NCBI RefSeq assembly: GCF_900103615.1 | Contig: NZ_FNGW01000004.1 | Span: 1 to 64,000 of the forward strand | Length of the DNA: 64,000 nucleotides | Reading direction: 5' to 3' | Origin: Romboutsia lituseburensis DSM 797 | Lineage (GTDB): Bacteria; Bacillota; Clostridia; Peptostreptococcales; Peptostreptococcaceae | Shown here: positions 62,574 through 64,000 of the stretch, piece after piece | How the letters are laid out: every line of letters starts with the position of its first letter | Numbering within the stretch: the first letter of the stretch is position 1 | Program-made: the position numbers and the translations under genes | The notes under the pieces: model-generated | What the model was told of the DNA's origin: nothing | The model's database searches: none | The model's input: the letters and a program-made list of their open reading frames with translations, nothing else

Positions 62574-63471
62574 CTAGTTTAAAGTATTCACATAAATTAG
62601 TTAAAAACTTATCTTCTAAAGGATTAAAAATTTTCTTCTTAGAGTAAACAAAGTAGAATTTTCTTTTAAATTCCATATTAGTTATTTTATAATATCTTAT
62701 TTTACTAGAATTTAAATAATCTATACATGATGAATATGATATAAATGACACACCTAATCCTAACCTTACCATTTCCTTTATAGATTCGTTAGATTCTACA
62801 TGTGCTAAAATGCTTAGCTTGTCTATTGAAAAATTGTTTTCTTTAAGTGTATTCATAATTAAATTTCTAGTTCCAGAGCCTTCTTTTCTCATAATAAGCT
62901 TTAGGTTTATTAATTCATTTATATCTATAAAACCATTTTTATTAGGTAACTCTAAATCAAAAGGAGTAATTAGAACCAATTCATCATCAACTAAGTCCAT
63001 ATATTCTATTTGATTATTGTTTATCTTAGACCCGACAAATCCGAAGCTTACTCTTTCGTTAAGTATTTCAGATATAGCATACTGAGAATCATAGTGACTA
63101 ATACTAAACTTAACGTCTGGATATGTTGAAGAAAAACTTTTTAAAAAATTAGGAAGTATGTAAGTTTCAGGTATAGAGCTACAAGCAAGATCTATTACAC
63201 CTTCTATTTTTCCCGCATATTCTTTTATATCATATACTGCCTTTTTACAATTATTCAATATATATATGGCATGATCATAAAGTATCTCACCTGATTTTGT
63301 TAAAGTGATATTTTTATTATTTCTATTAACTAAAATAGTATCTAGTTCTTTTTCTAAATTTTGAATATGAGAACTAACTGTAGGCTGCGTTAAAAATAGC
63401 TCTCTAGCAGCCTTGGAAAAGCTTTGATGCTTAGAAACAGCAACGAAAACTTCAAGTTGTTTAAAGTCCAT
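62563..63471 (-). CDS. LysR-family transcriptional regulator
   Basis: 302 aa. N-terminal winged HTH (FSKAARELFLTQPTVSSHIQNLEKEL, about 18-43) and a periplasmic-binding-like effector domain. The start MDFKQLEVFVAV and the TQPTVSSHI helix resemble the CysL / selenium-metabolism-associated subgroup; the effector cannot be told. GAGGGTAAT precedes the ATG. Faces away from the lipoprotein gene, which it may regulate. Confidence 0.92.
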   Translation of the reverse strand: MDFKQLEVFVAVSKHQSFSKAARELFLTQPTVSSHIQNLEKELDTILVNRNNKNITLTKSGEILYDHAIYILNNCKKAVYDIKEYAGKIEGVIDLACSSIPETYILPNFLKSFSSTYPDVKFSISHYDSQYAISEILNERVSFGFVGSKINNNQIEYMDLVDDELVLITPFDLELPNKNGFIDINELINLKLIMRKEGSGTRNLIMNTLKENNFSIDKLSILAHVESNESIKEMVRLGLGVSFISYSSCIDYLNSSKIRYYKITNMEFKRKFYFVYSKKKIFNPLEDKFLTNLCEYFKLEKK

Positions 63472-63786
63472 TATTACCCTCTCCCTTTGATATTATATAA
63501 GTATTATATCACACATCAAATTTAAAGTAGGTGTAAACAATGTATAATGCCATGGTTTTGATTTAAATATAATAATTTGATATAATGTTAATAATTAATG
63601 TAATTATTTTACATAATTGGTAATAAATAAAGATTCTATTACAAAAATATTACAAAATAGCCCTATTTATTATTAAGATATAACAAATAGTATATAATTT
63701 ATATAAGGTAAGGAATATCTTTATTTAATAAGAATGGTACTTTAGATTATATAAATATTTAAATCAACGGGAGGAGGTCTGTAAAT
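63472..63786. other. Intergenic region between divergent LysR and lipoprotein genes
   Basis: 315 nt, very AT-rich. Two TATAAT-like hexamers (near 63588 and 63696) on the plus strand are possible -10 boxes without convincing -35 partners. TTAATAATTAATGTAATTAT near 63589-63608 is loosely palindromic. No ORF or RNA that I can support. Confidence 0.4.
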
Positions 63787-64000
63787 ATGAATTTAAAAAA
63801 GACATTTATGACTAGCATTGTTGTATTAAGTATACTTGTTACGGGATGTAATAAAAATAGTGCTAAAGAAGATGTTTCTATAGAAGATGAAGCAACTCAA
63901 CAGAGGATGATGACAAAAGTTCAAAACGATGTTAACGAAATAATGAATAAAGATTATGAATATGTTATAAATAATATGGGGCAGCCATATTGCACAACAT
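63787..64000 (+). CDS. Lipoprotein, N-terminal part (runs off the window)
   Basis: Begins MNLKKTFMTSIVVLSILVTGC: basic start, hydrophobic core and lipobox LVTGC, so the Cys at 21 should be lipidated after signal peptidase II cleavage. 71 codons are visible, then polar sequence (VQNDVNEIMNKDYEYVIN). A very strong GGGAGGAGG site precedes the ATG. The function cannot be judged from this part. Confidence 0.85.
   Translation, partial: MNLKKTFMTSIVVLSILVTGCNKNSAKEDVSIEDEATQQRMMTKVQNDVNEIMNKDYEYVINNMGQPYCTT

Overview
The window looks like chromosomal DNA of a low-GC, spore-forming anaerobe of the class Clostridia, most likely family Peptostreptococcaceae (relatives of Clostridioides, Paraclostridium and Romboutsia). 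The reasons are the very AT-rich base and codon use, strong AGGAGG or G-run ribosome binding sites, an AddAB rather than RecBCD recombination nuclease, and a 414-residue, 35-cysteine protein that I recognise as an orthologue of the exosporium protein CdeC, which I know only from this family. Comparisons with Clostridioides difficile are from memory and were not searched.

Layout. Positions 1-300: end of an rRNA operon (23S 3' end, 5S). 395-1103: two unknown small genes. 1235-13332: a five-gene, overlapping DNA-repair operon. It has an AddB-like protein without ATPase motifs, an SF1 helicase, a stand-alone Fe-S nuclease, then complete addB and addA. 13617-25831: a nucleoside sensing and salvage region: YesM/YesN-type two-component system, BMP-type binding protein, then pyrimidine-nucleoside phosphorylase, deoC, deoB, purine nucleoside phosphorylase, a CNT transporter, split transketolase, cytidine deaminase and transaldolase. 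Together these would carry (deoxy)ribose from nucleosides into glycolysis and the pentose-phosphate pathway. 25904-27049: PadR regulator with two palindromic operators and a DUF1048-like membrane partner. 27252-31980: sbcDC. 32024-32560: a gene-free stretch that, on the minus strand, reads as three tandem small RNAs with C-rich loops. 32614-40849: housekeeping genes (small siroheme sulfite-reductase-like protein, CBS-domain protein, AI-2E-family permease, pepT, phosphoesterase, NAD kinase, pseudouridine synthase, nucleoid-associated protein).

40980-43828: six paralogous two-helix Gly/Cys-rich microproteins, interrupted by acpP and one unknown gene. 44091-45104: a LacI-family regulator that is probably CcpA. 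45353-51947: complete histidine degradation operon (hutH, hutU, ftcD, hutI, fchA). 52036-58391: probable spore-coat/exosporium region with two low-complexity charged proteins, 6S RNA, two unknown proteins flanking cdeC, and a SpoVB-like flippase. AC-N15-17-CATA promoter-like elements, resembling sigma-E/sigma-K sites, precede five of the microproteins, cdeC and the 52702 gene. 58442-64000: PHP phosphatase, MocR-type regulator, DUF896 protein, M18 aminopeptidase, LysR regulator and the start of a lipoprotein.

The main items for follow-up are the three C-rich small RNAs, whose loops can pair with the G-run ribosome binding sites in this window; the split AddAB-like trio; the microprotein array with its sporulation-type promoters; and a 13-bp hairpin that buries the ribosome binding site of the SpoVB-like gene.
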